Positions 44,930 through 59,050 of a stretch of 64,000 bases of DNA are shown one piece after another. The notes under the pieces are model-generated. The model saw nothing but the letters and a program-made list of their open reading frames with translations. It was not told where the DNA came from and did no database searches. Source of the DNA: Flaccisagitta enflata (taxonomy: Eukaryota > Chaetognatha > Sagittoidea > Aphragmophora); contig OZ231126.1 in NCBI GenBank assembly GCA_965153355.1, positions 94,736,001-94,800,000 of the forward strand, written 5' to 3'. Made by a program: the position numbers and the translations under genes. The first letter of the stretch is position 1. Each line of letters begins with the position of its first letter.

Positions 44930-45952
44930 CTAAGAACAAAGAACCTTGTCACAGATTCGGAAAAAAACCTTTTCAAAGGTTTTGTTGCGAGCGGTGTTGC
45001 ACGCAAAAGTGAACAAAGCCCAAAACTCGTCAGCGCTGGAGCAGGCTTCCTCTAGGAATTTCTCTAGGAGGGCAGGCCAGGCGTTTTCTCTGCTAGTGCC
45101 GCTGTCGAGAATGTTGAAAAGTTCAGAACGGATGAGCAGGCTAAGCTCGCTACAAGAACGGTTCACCTGTTTGGGGATGTAGGAGCTCTCGGAATGGAAC
45201 AAGTTGGAGTCAGAGCCAGAAAGCGGAACCAACCCTGATAGCGAGTCCCAGTCAAATGGAGGTGACGGTGGAAGAGGGGGATTCACAGCCTGTTCGACCT
45301 GCGACGATTGGAAAGCTTGCAAGCAGGCGTTCGACCTCGCCAATTGATGCAACAATGGGATCAGCAGAGGGCGAGTGAGGACTTGCCGATGGTGGAGGAG
45401 GCAAAGAATGGCGTCCTTCACTCTTGGGAACCTTGTCAAAAGGTCTTTCCGCAACGGCCTTTTCAACGGAAGAGGAGTTTTGAGGGACAACAGCAGCTGC
45501 CTCAGGGGCTGGGGCATCCGTCGGTGGCGCCAATGGTACCAAGGCAGGCTGCAGCCGCGGAACTGGCGAGATTGGACGCGGGAATAGGAATGAACTAGAA
45601 ATAGATGAGACAGAGGCAGAGCGCACTGGCAGTGGGACCCGAGGTGGCGTTGGACGGTTTTGTCGAACAACAATCGGGGGCAACCGCGGCAAGGGCGAGC
45701 GGTCTACCGCAGAGCAATTTGGGGCTACAGGCAACCTTCGAGCAGGTTGAAGCACCCTACCGCGTTCAGCTAGGGGACTTGGTCGTCTACGCTGAGACAG
45801 AGGCTAGGCCCAACAACGTTGTCAACGACGGGGGCTGGGATTGCGAGGAGGAGATGGACCACGTGGAGCGAACAATCTGCGAAACCGGCCTTCGGAGGAG
45901 CTTCGGCGCCGGCGACGAGGGGGTGAAGGAGACGGAGAGACTCGCCTGTCAT
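44930..45952 (-). pseudogene. Extra retrotransposon ORF upstream of gag (Pro/Arg/Ser-rich, broken)
   Basis: A reading frame precedes gag, ending at a stop at 44930, about 95 bp before the gag ATG. Its first part (45755-45300) is Pro/Ser-rich. After a frameshift near 45300 it continues with LSLLIRSELFNILDSGTS and a helical, hydrophobic C-terminus (ACSSADEFWALFTFACNTAR). Upstream, the same phase encodes an Arg/Ser-rich stretch (VSPSPSPPRRRRRSSSEGR) with stops near 45822. The start is not certain; an ATG at 45952 lies in another phase. I do not recognise the family; it could be an N-terminal extension of Gag. Confidence 0.5.
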
Positions 45953-45987
45953 GATGATGGTGATGGTAATGATGATGATAGTATACA

Positions 45988-46010
45988 AAACACCTCTTGC
46001 CACCAATTGC
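45988..46010 (-). other. Probable LTR end and primer-binding site
   Basis: On the minus strand ...GTGCA is followed by AT and TGGTGGCAAGAGGTG (46005-45991). TGG starting just after an LTR ending in CA is the normal tRNA primer-binding arrangement of Ty3-type elements, and TTGGTGGC is common at that place. The tRNA is not identified. Confidence 0.5.
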
Positions 46011-46344
46011 ACCACGTACGGTGTTGTCTTCAACACCACGCAAACCCGCGGGGTTATCGTTTGGGCTGGGCGTGCAAACCCATCTCCTATACGGATGGTC
46101 CATGTGTTGTTTCCGATATAAGTAAAAGTCAATAAAAGGAAGGCGAAGGAGGACAGATGCTGGGGACGGCACTGGGCATGGCCTTGGGCTGTTATTGCAG
46201 TGGGGCAAACCCAGCAAGGAGCAAGGACCTCAGCGGCAGAAAGTCAGTCTTGATGATGTAATCATTTTCGCTGAGCAGAGTTCTCAAAAAATTTGTTGGA
46301 TCTACTTTCTCTATTCTGTTCTGAGCGCTAACAGCGGCATTGCT

Positions 46345-46380
46345 GGCCTATATATAGGTACAGAACGCCGGCCAATCAAA
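46345..46380 (-). promoter_or_regulatory. Candidate LTR promoter
   Basis: On the minus strand a reversed CCAAT box (TTTGATTGG, 46379-46371) is followed by CCTATATATAGG (TATA box near 46350-46357). This would start transcription about 310 bp before the LTR end, toward gag. The outer boundary of the LTR was not located, and no second LTR was seen on the left. Confidence 0.5.
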
Positions 46381-46449
46381 CTTGTGCATGAGTTCCTTAT
46401 GTTGAAAGAGGCATTGATATACGGGATTTGAGGTCGGACACGGCTTACT

Positions 46450-47910
46450 TATGTAATTTTGTTATCATTTAAAATGAATTACATCTGTCTGGCTGTTTTC
46501 ATTGACTAATTCTATCAATTACTGCCCCAAAATGAGTAGGCTACTAAAGTTTCCTGGGCGAAGCTACGTGCTGCGGTTATCATGCGTTCATCACCCTAAG
46601 CAAAAAAATATACTTCGTTGCTGCTGCCGCTGCTGCTACGCTTGATCATGCAGTCACCCTGACCCTGGAAATTGTCAGACAAATTTCAGTGAATTGAGGA
46701 CAGAAAGTCGGTTTGTACTCGAGATTTAAGCCATGTGCTGTAGTTTTTATCGGTGAACTTGAAAATGGACATGCTTATACAATTTCCAAAACATTAAGTA
46801 TGAGTATCGGCCAGAATTATCAGTCAAAGCAGTCTCTCGCTACTGTTGTCAATTTTTAAGATGTTGAATCCTATGGCAGCGGGCTACGAGTAAAGGCGAA
46901 CGATGTATTGGACGGGGCTAGACTCAGCTTTTTTAAGGCGCAGGGATAGGCGGGCAGGTATAGTGAGTCACACGAAAGTTTTGTCAATAAAAAAGCACAA
47001 TTACAATTTAAAATGGCAAGTGGGGCTTCTGGGCTAACAAAAACAACCACCTTTGAGAATGTTCCACTACGATCAAGACGATAAACACTGAGATTTCACA
47101 GGCTGCACCCATACCCTCACGGCTGCAGGGTTTGAGTTATCGGCAGAGACTGCGTCGGCAACAGCAAAGCATGTCGCAAGAGAGAAGGTTACCAGCTGGG
47201 TTTGAAGAGAAGCGGCTTGTGATATCTGGCAGCGACAGGCACACAGGTAGGGCACACTGCCACGAGGAGGCACTAGGGTAGGAACCGGGAAGCCTACCGC
47301 GTAGGACTCCCTGTGCACTTAGAGGGAAGATTGAGACTGCGTTCCGGAACAAGACGTAAAATCGGTGACGTCCAGCGACAACCAAATATAGTCGCCTAAT
47401 TTGATGGAAGTTCGGCTCGAAGATGGTAGCAACAGCAGCTAAACGGTTCGAGAGGGGGGTGCACCACTGTTAGGGACAGAATCTTGCTGACCCTCACCTT
47501 CTGGGTGTAGTTCCACACGCGAGACCACAGTCCACAAATATTACCACAACCATCTGGGCATTCGCCACAAGTCCGATCTTGCTAGTGCAGTTCTAACTAT
47601 CTAGAAGAAGGAACAGGCTCAAATGCATAGATTGTAGAACGGAGAATATCGGACAGCCCTATGAGCTGCTTGTAGAAAAAGCCCTTTAAAGAAGCCCCAT
47701 CAATGCCAAGAACTAATGATAGCAAAGAAACATGATCTAACATTGTCATTGGAATGAATGTATATTTAGAAAGGGGCATTTATCATATGGCAATAACAAG
47801 ATGCTGAATAACATTAGAATAATAACGCACGAAGCTACTTCTACTTCACTTGAATGAGAGCTCATTAATGCATGGCTCCATGGATATTACGCCATGACAT
47901 GATACAGTAT
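46450..47910. other. Stretch without a supported gene; may include the outer part of the LTR
   Basis: A mixed composition region. GC-richer frames at 47073-47385 on the minus strand overlap each other and show no domain. The phrase TGCACCAC occurs at 46008 and at 47460, a weak hint of a second boundary. Confidence 0.35.
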
Positions 47911-47925
47911 CTTCTCCCTTACACT

Positions 47926-48692
<767 letters not shown>

Positions 48693-48890
48693 TGAATCGC
48701 GATTAATCATTCTCATCTTTCAATTGCACTGTGGTTCTCATTCCTTTACGTTGAATCGCTATTGATCATTCTCATCTTTCAATTGCACTATGGTTCTCAA
48801 TGAGAACATCTCATTCCTTTTTGTTGAATCACGATACATCATTCTCATCATTCAACTGCACTCTGGCTCTCCTTCCTTCACCTTGACGAG
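48693..48890 (+). repeat. Diverged ~75-bp tandem repeat, three copies
   Basis: GAATCGCGATTAATCATTCT, CATCTTTCAATTGCACTGTG, GTTCTCATTCCTTT recurs at about 48693, 48753 and 48828. Confidence 0.8.
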
Positions 48891-48916
48891 TTAGGCATGA
48901 TTAGAAGATAAATACA

Positions 48917-49846
48917 GGGTCTTCAATTGCAACTGACTTATTCTAAATTGATGGTGTGCCACTCATAGTCAATATTATGATTCCTTCTTTTTTTCTTCTT
49001 GTAGCATATTGTTTGATGTTTTTTGTATTAAAATTTCAAGGGTTTTTATCAAATATTTTGTCTGTTATAAAAATTTTAAACAGATCAGGTACGCATGGTT
49101 GTGACTTGAAAAAAATCGTTTTTTGTCTTGACATTTTTTTATATATTGCTCTCATTTTAATTAGCTAGAGCTAGAGATGAGTAATTAGTCTAAAATCAAA
49201 CAATTTAATCTACTTTTAAGAGGTATAAAATCAAATATAGATTGCTAGAATTATTATGTACAAACTATAAAGAAAATTGTTGGTTTAGAAAACATTTTGT
49301 CAGAAATTGATTTCAAGTATTTTGAACAAGGCATAGACACATCACCCCGAGACTCATTCCCAGTCTTATATGAGTCCAAGATAGCAGGAGCAGTGGCACA
49401 AGGGGTTTATTACTCATTGGGGCAGCAATATCTTGCCAGTGCCAAAAAAGTTCATGGAATGGCTGGATAAACAGTGGTCAGATGACCCTATAAAATGTCA
49501 TTTGGAAGGTCTTACCAAGACGCTGACAGACTGACATGTCATCAAATTATCTTTCATGAAATTATCTTTCATTTTGCACCAATTGAACTTCTGTTGCCCA
49601 AAACATTTAGAAATGAAGACTGTTTGAAAAAAAGATGTCATAAAAAAATGATTTTTTTCGGTTACAAACATAAATACCCTGACCACTTGATATTTTTGTT
49701 ACAGGCAAACGGTTTGACAAAAACCCTAGAAACTTTGATACAAAAAACATCAGACAATATACAATAAAAGAAAAAAAAATCATTATGTTGACTATGAGAG
49801 GCACACCATCAATTTAGAATAAGTCAGTCGCAATTGAAGACTCTGT
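48917..49846. mobile_element. Terminal-inverted-repeat element, ~0.93 kb, long arms
   Basis: The left arm GTCTTCAATTGCAACTGACT, TATTCTAAATTGATGGTGTG is inverted at the right (CATCAATTTAGAATAAGTCA, GTCGCAATTGAAGAC). Similarity continues about 200 bp into each arm, so a 70-residue plus frame at 48956 and a 65-residue minus frame at 49804 resemble each other (both begin MPLIVNIMI). The interior (49150-49600) has short frames with no recognisable domain. Confidence 0.85.
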
Positions 49847-50490
49847 AGAGGAAAACACTGGTAAGATATTATCAACAAATAAGTATTTTGACCGATAATC
49901 TTATCTTTGTGGTTACAATATTCATTTCATAAACAGTAAAAATTAAAGGAAGTCTTCAACTTTTATTTTTGTTAATTTCTTATGGGATAGTTAATGTCAA
50001 AGTTCAAACTAAACTATTTCAAGCTCTGCAATTAATATCTTTTGGTAATCATCTTTTAGATTTTTTACATCATGCCCAATTTTTTTCCTGATTGAAAAAG
50101 AGGCAAAAAAGAAAAAATATAAAAGAACAAATGAAAAACAAGCAACTTGCAAGTAGAAAACAGATAGTTTTATGCTATTTTTTTTCCATCTGTGGCAGTC
50201 GACATTACAAGTAAATATCAAACTTACTACCGGAAACAGTACAGTATTCTTTTACATTTAATGCTGACGAGACATTTGCATGAGATGATCGAGATAGTAA
50301 AGAAAGATAATTATCTGGTAGAGGCCCAATGCTTCGTAGAAAAAATCTTTTATACCATAATCAGCGGTCAAGACAGAACAATCAAGCAGACTGCCCAAAA
50401 TGAAACGAGAAAGTGAGATGAAACAAGCCCAAGAGGGCAACAGTCGCGTGCGTCTGGAAATGACAAACAAAAGAGTTCCTTCCCCCAAGG
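49847..50490. other. Non-coding stretch, no gene supported
   Basis: AT-rich; frames under 75 residues only. Confidence 0.4.
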
Positions 50491-50882
50491 CCGCGCGATA
50501 TGTATTGATACAATGTTGATACGATATCGATACAATATTGTAACAATATCAATACAATGCAATACCTAAAATACCCAAAAATACCCAAAAGTACCCAAAA
50601 ATACCCAAAAGTACTCAAAAATACTAAAGAATACTAAAAGATATCCATAAGTACCCGAAAATATCTAAAAGTACCCTAAAGTACCTTAGGTACCATGAAT
50701 AACTTAAGTACCCTAAAGTACCCTGAAGTAACCTAAAGTACCCTGAAATACCCTAGAGTATCTTGAATTACCTAAAAAAAGCTTTAAAAAGTCATAATTT
50801 CAAAAATGTGACGGACCAACGGACCTACCAACCTACCGACCGACACAGCAATGTGTAGAGTCGCGTGCACTCAACTAAAAAT
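50491..50882 (-). mobile_element. GTCGCG-end element, copy 7
   Basis: On the minus strand it begins TAGTTGAGTGCACGCGACTC, then a (CGGT)n/(GGTA)n tract, and an array of GGTACTTTAGGGTA/GGGTATTTTTGGGTAC units (50565-50770). It is the same plan as copies 2 and 3. The left limit is approximate. Confidence 0.65.
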
Positions 50883-51679
<797 letters not shown>

Positions 51680-52032
51680 GGCTTTGAAGAGGAGTTGGAG
51701 TGTGATTGGGGTTGTATGCCCCTCCCCACCCGTCATCAACGATATTGTTGTAACCCCGGATTACTTGTTTCATCTGTTGTTGCCATTTTGCCTTTTGTAC
51801 CGTTACTCGCTTTTCGTTCGTTCTTTTTTGTTCGTTCATTTTCACTGCTGAAGCTGATCTTCGGTCCGCTCGAGTTGCGTTTGCAGCCAAAAGCGAATTA
51901 AAAAGAAAAGGCAAAAGAAAGAGAGAGTGAAAGTAGAGAAAGTATTTATAGCCTTCGAAACCATTAAACCCATTCCACTTTCCATTAGGATATACATGAG
52001 AATGGTAATTGCTCGCGATTTTCATTCGCCAG

Positions 52033-52360
<328 letters not shown>

Positions 52361-52770
52361 TGTTATTGTGGATTTTGTCCTTCCTTTTCTTTCTTTACGT
52401 GTGAGAAGGAAAATAACAGAACAGTCGCAAAGAATATGAGTAAGTCAGCCGTTCCCATGTCCTCTTCAAAGACACCATTGGTCTTATTGTACCCTGGAAG
52501 GAGGACTAACTTAAAGAGGGGAAATGACTGTTTCTTAAAGTATTTAGAGATATTTTTTCAGTTTTTGAAAATTTGCGGAAAAGAGAAACACTATTTTGGA
52601 ATTTCTGCAGACGCATGTCTGCATTTTGGGCTAACATCGAAGGATGCTTTAAAGGGGGATGTAAATGAATTTGGTAATGTCTGCTAAGATACAGTTCTCA
52701 TAGAAATACATATTTCCCCATACATGTATGTGGAGGTGGAGCATCGGGGATGCTGCCCAAAAGAGAGAAA

Positions 52771-52811
<41 letters not shown>

Positions 52812-53160
52812 ATGCCAGCTCCCAGAAAAAAGAAACAAACATAAACAAACAAATGATGTGAGGCTCAAGCTCAAATGCAAATGAATTACTGCCCTCTGTT
52901 TTGTTCGTTTCGTTTTTTTGAATTTCTTTGTCTAATATGAAAAGATTGATGATGTGCGATTAATTGCGATTTCCACCACACCACCATTTATAGAACCAGT
53001 TGTGAAGATAAGGAAAAATTCAATTACCAATAAAGGCGGCTCTCGCCGACCAGAAAAAAGTCAATGCATCTTCTTCTGTGTGCATCTCATGATGTTTGGT
53101 TGACTGTCTGCCTGTTTTTGTCATTCAATTTGTCTCTCTGCTTCTCTTTCTTGGTCTTCC
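52361..53160. other. Stretch without a supported gene; (GA)n at 52774-52809
   Basis: An 83-residue plus frame at 52436-52687 (ATG at 52436) was considered but shows no known domain. Confidence 0.4.
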
Positions 53161-53166
53161 TTGGTC

Positions 53167-53411
<245 letters not shown>

Positions 53412-53754
53412 GTATCTATGTGTGTATGAATTTGTGTGTGTGTTTGGGGGGAGTGTGTGTCTCTCTTTTTGTCTGCGACGGAATACCATTCCGACGCGGA
53501 CTATAATTTGAGGCGGGTGGGTGTCGTCGTTGTCGTCGTCGTCGTTGTCGTCGTCGTCCACACTTTTAAAAATGGGCTAACTTTTGAACGCCTTGACTGA
53601 TTTGCTTCATACTTTGGAGGCTGGCAAAAATAAGGTGAGCCTCTTTGCATCCTATGCGTATGTTATGACCCGATGGGCCCATTCGGCCCAACAAGCCTCT
53701 ACTTGGTTAACATGTTTCTCGTATGAAGTGGGGCGTTTCTTGTCAACTTACTTG

Positions 53755-54612
53755 TCGTGTCGCCTACCCCCGCAAGTGGTCGACTGCACATAGTGTCACT
53801 TCTACCCCCCCGCAAGTGTCAACTACCCCCGCAAGTGTCGCCTACCCCCAAGTGTCAGCTACCCCCATGAAGTGCCGACTACCACGCAAGTATGGAAGAC
53901 TACCCCCCGCAAGTGTCAGCTACCCCCGCAAGTGTTGACTACCCCGCAAGTGTCGGCTACCCCCACATAAGTGTCGACTACCCCCATAAGTGTAAACTAC
54001 CCCCACGCAAGTATCGACTACCCCACATGAAATATAAGCTACCCCCACTGAGTGTCGACTACCCCATGATGTCGACTACCCCGCAAGTATCGACTACCCC
54101 ATGAGTATGGAGGCTACCCCACACATAAGTGTAACTACCCCTAAAAGTGTCGACTACTAGCAAATGTCATTACCCCTCGCAAGTGTCGACTGCCCCCGCA
54201 GAGTATTAGGCTACCCCCATAAGTGTCGACTACCCCCGCAAGTGTCGAAAGCTACCCCCTCTGATGTCGACTACCCCCATAAAGTGTCGACCTTACCACA
54301 CAAAGTATGTTCCCCCGCAAGTGTCGACTACCCCCATAAGTGTCGACTACCCCCGCAAGTGTCGACTACCCCCCGCAAGTGTCGACTACCCCCCGCAAGT
54401 GTCGACTACCCCCCGCAAGTGTCGACTACCCCCCGCAAGTGTCGACTACCCCCCGCAAGTGTCGACTACCCCCCGCAAGTGTCGACTACCCCCCGCAAGT
54501 GTCGACTACCCCCCGCAAGTGTCGACTACCGCCCACATAAGTGTCGACTACCATGGTATGAAACTGCACATAAGTATCGACTGCCCCCCGCAAGTGTCGG
54601 CTACCCCCCTCC
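53755..54612 (+). repeat. ~20-bp minisatellite (GTGTCGACTACCCCCCGCAA)
   Basis: The units are degenerate at the left, perfect for about nine copies at 54320-54530, then degenerate again. Centre-to-edge decay is typical of a tandem array homogenised in its middle. The 130-150 residue frames are repeat translations. Confidence 0.95.
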
Positions 54613-54639
54613 ATGAAAGCAAACTCTTGATAAACCTGC

Positions 54640-56255
54640 TTAGAAAACGGGACTAAGCATCTGCCTTGAATCAGTGACAAGTCTGCCTTGTGAAAGGGAC
54701 AAGGAAACAAAAGACAAGCCTGCCCTGAGAATGAGGCTAAGAATCTCGCCACATATCTGCCTTGAAAGGGACAAGCAAACTAGTGACAAGTCTACCTAGT
54801 AAGATGGACAAGATCAGTGACAAGCCTACTTTGTTAAGGGATCTGGTATTAAGTCTCCAGTGTAATAGTAAGACTTTCTTATAGAATTGTACTAATCTAG
54901 TTATGTGTCTGCTTTGTGAAGGGACAAACAATCTAGAGGTTAGTCTGCCTTGTAAAATGGACAAGACCAGTCACTAGTTCGCCTTGGTCTGTGAAGGGAC
55001 AAGGAATGCAGTGATAAATCTGCCTTGGCAATGGAACAAGGAATGCAGTGACAGGTCTGCCTTAGTAATGGGCCGAGGAATGCTGTTACAAGTCTGCCTT
55101 GGTAACGGGACAAGGAATGCCGTGACAGGTCTGTCTTGAAAAAGGGACAAGGAATTCAGTATCAAGTCTGCCTTGTAAAAGTGACAAGGAAACCAATGAG
55201 AAGCTTGCCTCGAGAATGAGGCTAAGAAAGGGACAAGCAAAGTAGTGGCAAGTCTACCTAGTAAACTGGACAAGACCAGTGACAAGTCTGCGTGGATAAC
55301 AGGACTATAAAACAAGTTACAAATCATCCTGGGTAAGGGACAAGCATTTAACCCCTTGGTAAAGGGACAAGGACAAGGAATCAGTGACAAGGACAAGGAC
55401 TATGAAACCAGTTACGAGTCTTCTTAGATAAGGGACAAGCATTTTACCCCTTGGTAAAGGGACAAGGACAAGGAATCAGTGACAAGGACAAGGACAAGGA
55501 CAAGGACTATGAAACCAGTTACAAGTCTTCCTAGATAAGGGACAAGCATTTCACCCCTTGGTAAAGGGAAAAGGACAAGGACTATGAAACCAGTTACAAG
55601 TCTTCCTAGATAAGGGACAAGCATTTCACCCCTTGGTAAAGGGACAAGGACAAGGAATCAGTAACAAGGACAAGGACTATGATACCAGTTACTAGTCTTC
55701 CTAGATAAGGGACAAGCATTTCACCCCTTGGTAAAGGGACAAGGACAAGGAATCAGTGACAAGTCTGCTTGTTATGTGTCTGCTTTGTGAAGGGACAAAC
55801 GATCTAGAGGTTAGTCTGCCTTGTAAAATGGAAAAGAGCAGATTAGTCCACCTTGGTCTGTGAAGGGACAAGGAATGCAGTGATAAATCTGCCTTGGCAA
55901 TGGGACAAGGAATGCAGTGACAGGTCTGCCTTAGTAATGGGACGAGGAATGTAGTTACAAGTCTGCCTTGGTAACAGGACAAGGAATGCAGTGACAGGTC
56001 TGTCTTGAAAAAGGGACAAGGAATTCAGTATCAAGTCTGCCTTGTAAAAGTGACAAGGAAACCAATGAGAAGCTTGCCTTGAGAATGAGGCTAAGGGACA
56101 AGCAAAGTAGTGGCAAGTCTACCTAGTAAACTGGACAAGACCAGTGACAAGTCTGCCTTGATAACAGGACTATAAAACAAGTTACAAATTATCCTGGGAA
56201 GTAGAGATAAACATTTAACCCCTTGGTAAAAGGACAAGGACAAGGACAAGGTATG
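54640..56255 (+). repeat. ~40-bp minisatellite with an internal ~460-bp duplication
   Basis: Units of the type GACAAGTCTGCCTTGGTAAT, GGGACAAGGAATGCAGT vary in length. A block at about 54900-55370 is repeated almost exactly at 55773-56230, and a shorter unit (AAGGGACAAGCATTT, ACCCCTTGGTAAAGGGACAA) repeats five times at 55330-55760. The minus-strand Leu/Ser/Pro frames are artefacts. Confidence 0.93.
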
Positions 56256-56555
56256 GGCTCATTTTAACGATTTTTGGAGCCCCAAAAAATGGTAGCAACC
56301 TTCAAATTTTTGAATTGTTTAATAGAACATTTTCTAGCTTGGGCCTTTTCAGTTTGTACTGATCTGATCAAACAATTTCCTTTTTTCCTTCGTTTATAAA
56401 TGGTAATATATAGTTGTTTATAAACAGCGTTTTTAATACCATTTAAACAATTTTGTTTATTTAATATGCATTTTTGATGTTTATGTTGTTGTATAGCATT
56501 ATTTATAAACGGCGTTTATTTGGCGTTTATAAACACCCCTAATATCGAGCACGGC
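56256..56555 (+). mobile_element. Solo right end of foldback B
   Basis: It matches 36805-37110: CTTTTCAGTTTGTACTGATC, GTTTATAAACAGCGTTTTTA, then GGCGTTTATAAACACCCCTA and ATATCGAGCACG. It is a separate, truncated copy 19 kb away, which shows the family is mobile and dispersed. Confidence 0.85.
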
Positions 56556-57787
56556 ATTATCTCATTTTAGCCCTTGAAAAACTCTTTTCATTTGGCGCCA
56601 ATCTGGTATCTCTATCTTTTTCGTTTGGAAATGGCATTAGTTTGAGTAAAAATGTTGCCAAATTTGTTTTTGCAGTCCCTTTGAAAGAGATGCAATTCAG
56701 CAAAATGTGTCTCACTTTAAAGAGCTCTAGCTCCTCAAACTGGGTTAAAGATACAGATCTGGGATTGAACTAGAATGAAAGATAATCTGAAAATCTACAA
56801 AATCATTCTTTCTGTAAAATTTTTTTGGTACTTTTTAAGTCAGTTTTATTTTCAAAGTAAATACAAAGGTGTCTTTTTTTTAATTCAGTAGTAACAAAAA
56901 CCGCTATATAACGTAAAACAAATCCATGAGCAATTGAAAATCGTTTAGCGGATATGAATTCGATCTTCCACATTATTTCAAATCTTATAAATTGAACGTA
57001 AAAAACAGAGAGAAAAAAACAAACAACACAAATTATTTATTGGTTCCTTGACATCCATTTTTATGCTGGGTTCAGCTGAATGTCCGATTGTCTCTTAAGC
57101 CATCATGTTGAAGAACTTTTTGATCCATTGTCATGTGCCATCGCCTAGCCGTTGTGACAGCTGGAAGTTCTGGCCTGGGACTGTGTTGTTCGCCAAATTT
57201 TGTTTATGAGAGAATAAATTCTTCTATTTGGGTAGTACCTCTATGAATTTGCAGAGGAAAAGTTTTTGTAAATCCTAGGCATTTGTAAACGCTTAGAAAG
57301 AATGTGTTAAAGAAATGAATATTTTTGATTATGTAAAAAAAAGAAAAATAAGTGAGTCTTGGAATCGTGTTTGCCGTGTTTGACTATAACTTTTATTTGG
57401 AAATCATGTTCTTTTTTATTCCTATCAATTTGTTTCCATCTGAAGATGTCTTGTTTTATCCACTTAGTCGATTGTCTCGCTTCTTCCTGCGACGATACCA
57501 ATCTTGGGCATCAATTTGCTTCAGTCCCAAGAGGAACCAACTCGAGCGGTGATTCAAAAATTGAAAAGACCACAGAATTATAAAACAAAAAAAGCAAAGA
57601 ATATCCTAAGTATAGAAAATCGCTCCTGAGAAAAGCACCAGCTTTAGAGATGGGCTGCTCTCAATGAATGAAACTACAACCAGCTTTCTAGTGACTAATT
57701 CAGTTCCATTTTGATGTAACACTGATATCTATTTTCAATCATTTTTACTGTACATGATTTAGAGTGCTTGAATCGGCTGAGACTGAC
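56556..57787. other. Non-coding stretch, no gene supported
   Basis: Overlapping 64-74 residue frames at 57307-57583 on both strands have no recognisable domain. Confidence 0.4.
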
Positions 57788-58072
57788 TTTCCCCCCACCA
57801 TCATCTGTTTTCTTTGCTTAAATTCTATCAAATGAGCCGTCGCGCGATTTTCAAATTGATCGGGAACCATCGTTAGGGTGACCTTGAAGTCTTCATAGAA
57901 ACCAATGGCGGAAGTAAAATTTTCATAGTAGAAATATTGATTCCAATGCTAATTCAATACAAACTTCAACCCACCCTAACGATGGTTCCTGATCGAATTG
58001 AAGGTCGCGCGATGGCTCGTTTGACAGGATTTTTGCATAAGAAAAGATGATGGCGGGAGAAAGCCAGTTTCG
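57788..58072. mobile_element. MITE-like element, ~285 bp, ~110-bp inverted arms
   Basis: The left arm CACCATCATCTGTTTTCTT, AATGAGCCGTCGCGCGA, GGGAACCATCGTTAGGGTG is inverted at 57968-58070 (CACCCTAACGATGGTTCC, TCGCGCGATGGCTCGTTTGA, AAGAAAAGATGATGGCGGG). A short unpaired centre separates the arms. Confidence 0.85.
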
Positions 58073-58089
58073 CCTGTTTCTTGCACCCT

Positions 58090-58312
58090 CTGACACTCGT
58101 AATTTCACAACCCGCTTTGTCGGTCTGTCCGTCCGTCCGTCCGTCCGTCCGTCGTGGTCCGTCGGTCCGTCCGTCCGTCCGTCCGTCCGTCCGTCACACT
58201 TTACTTTTTGGGCTTTTGCGGTCTTTGGCCTTACTGCTCCTGCCCAAATGATGGAGGCCTTAAATATGGCCCCTGCCCGCACGCGACTTCGGTAGCCGTA
58301 TCCGGCCTTGTT
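58090..58312 (+). mobile_element. GTCGCG-end element, copy 8
   Basis: CCCGCTTTGTCGG, a long (CCGT)n tract (58125-58195), GCTCCTGCCCAAATG, CCCGCACGCGACTTCGGTAG and CCGTATCCGGCCTTGTTTT. Its start is truncated by the neighbouring MITE region. Confidence 0.7.
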
Positions 58313-58322
58313 TTAAAGACAT

Positions 58323-58458
58323 TTTTAGTCGCGACCAGCGACTCTATAAGAGGCTTTGTCCAGTCCGTCCGCTGGTTGGTTGGTTTGTTGTCCAGGGTGA
58401 TCGAGTCGAAAGTGGGAAAACAGGCATTTCCGCCCTGCCCACCCGTCCGCGACTGGCG
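58323..58458 (+). mobile_element. GTCGCG-end element, copy 9 (short form)
   Basis: TTTTTAGTCGCGACCAGCGA, then GGCTTTGTCCAGTCCGTCC, ending CCACCCGTCCGCGACTGG. It lies head-to-tail after the previous copy, only about 10 bp away. Confidence 0.7.
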
Positions 58459-58846
58459 ATAACACTGATATCTATTTTCAATCATTTTTCGTTGCACATT
58501 TCATAACTTCTTCATTCTAGTTGATGTACCCAGGGACGAAATGGTGTGGTCCAGGACACGGCGCCATCAATTACACGGATATTGGCTATTATCGTAACAC
58601 TGATTCGTGTTGTCGGACTCACGATCACTGCAACGTCACCATCAATTCGCAAGAGGAAAAATACTACTACAAAAACAAAAAGTAAGCAGTATCTGCTCAG
58701 GACTCTCCTGATTTACATTGATAAATCATGAACGTAATTTACAATTGATTTCCCTTCGATTTGGAAAACTAGGTCGGGTTAACCTGCCGGTAACTTTTTG
58801 ATTAGTCAGGCTCATCATACCAGATAACCACTCAGCATTATTTCTG

Positions 58847-59050
58847 GACCTTTGCCCATCATCTGCTATAAAATTGTTTTGTTTTTGTTTTTGTTTTGTT
58901 TTTGTTTTTGTTTTTGTTTTTGTTTTCTGACCTTTGCCCATCATCTGCTATAAAATTGTTTTTTTCTTTTTTTTTTTTTTTTTTTGTCGCCTTGCCTTGC
59001 CTTGCCTTGCCTTGCCTTGCCTTGCCTTGCCTTGCCTTGCCTTGCCTTGC
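58847..59050 (+). repeat. Local duplication, (GTTTTT)n and (CTTGC)n
   Basis: TGACCTTTGCCCATCATCTG, CTATAAAATTGTTTT occurs at 58847 and again at 58927, separated by GTTTTT repeats. Then a T run and about eleven CTTGC pentamers at 58991-59050. Confidence 0.92.

Noticed and set aside
46450-47600. Second LTR boundary at TGCACCAC (47460)
   Set aside because: Only eight bases match the other boundary and no longer repeat is visible.
53892-54656. Tandem-repeat proteins over the 20-bp minisatellite
   Set aside because: Overlapping frames on the same strand all mirror the unit; no start context or non-repeat domain.
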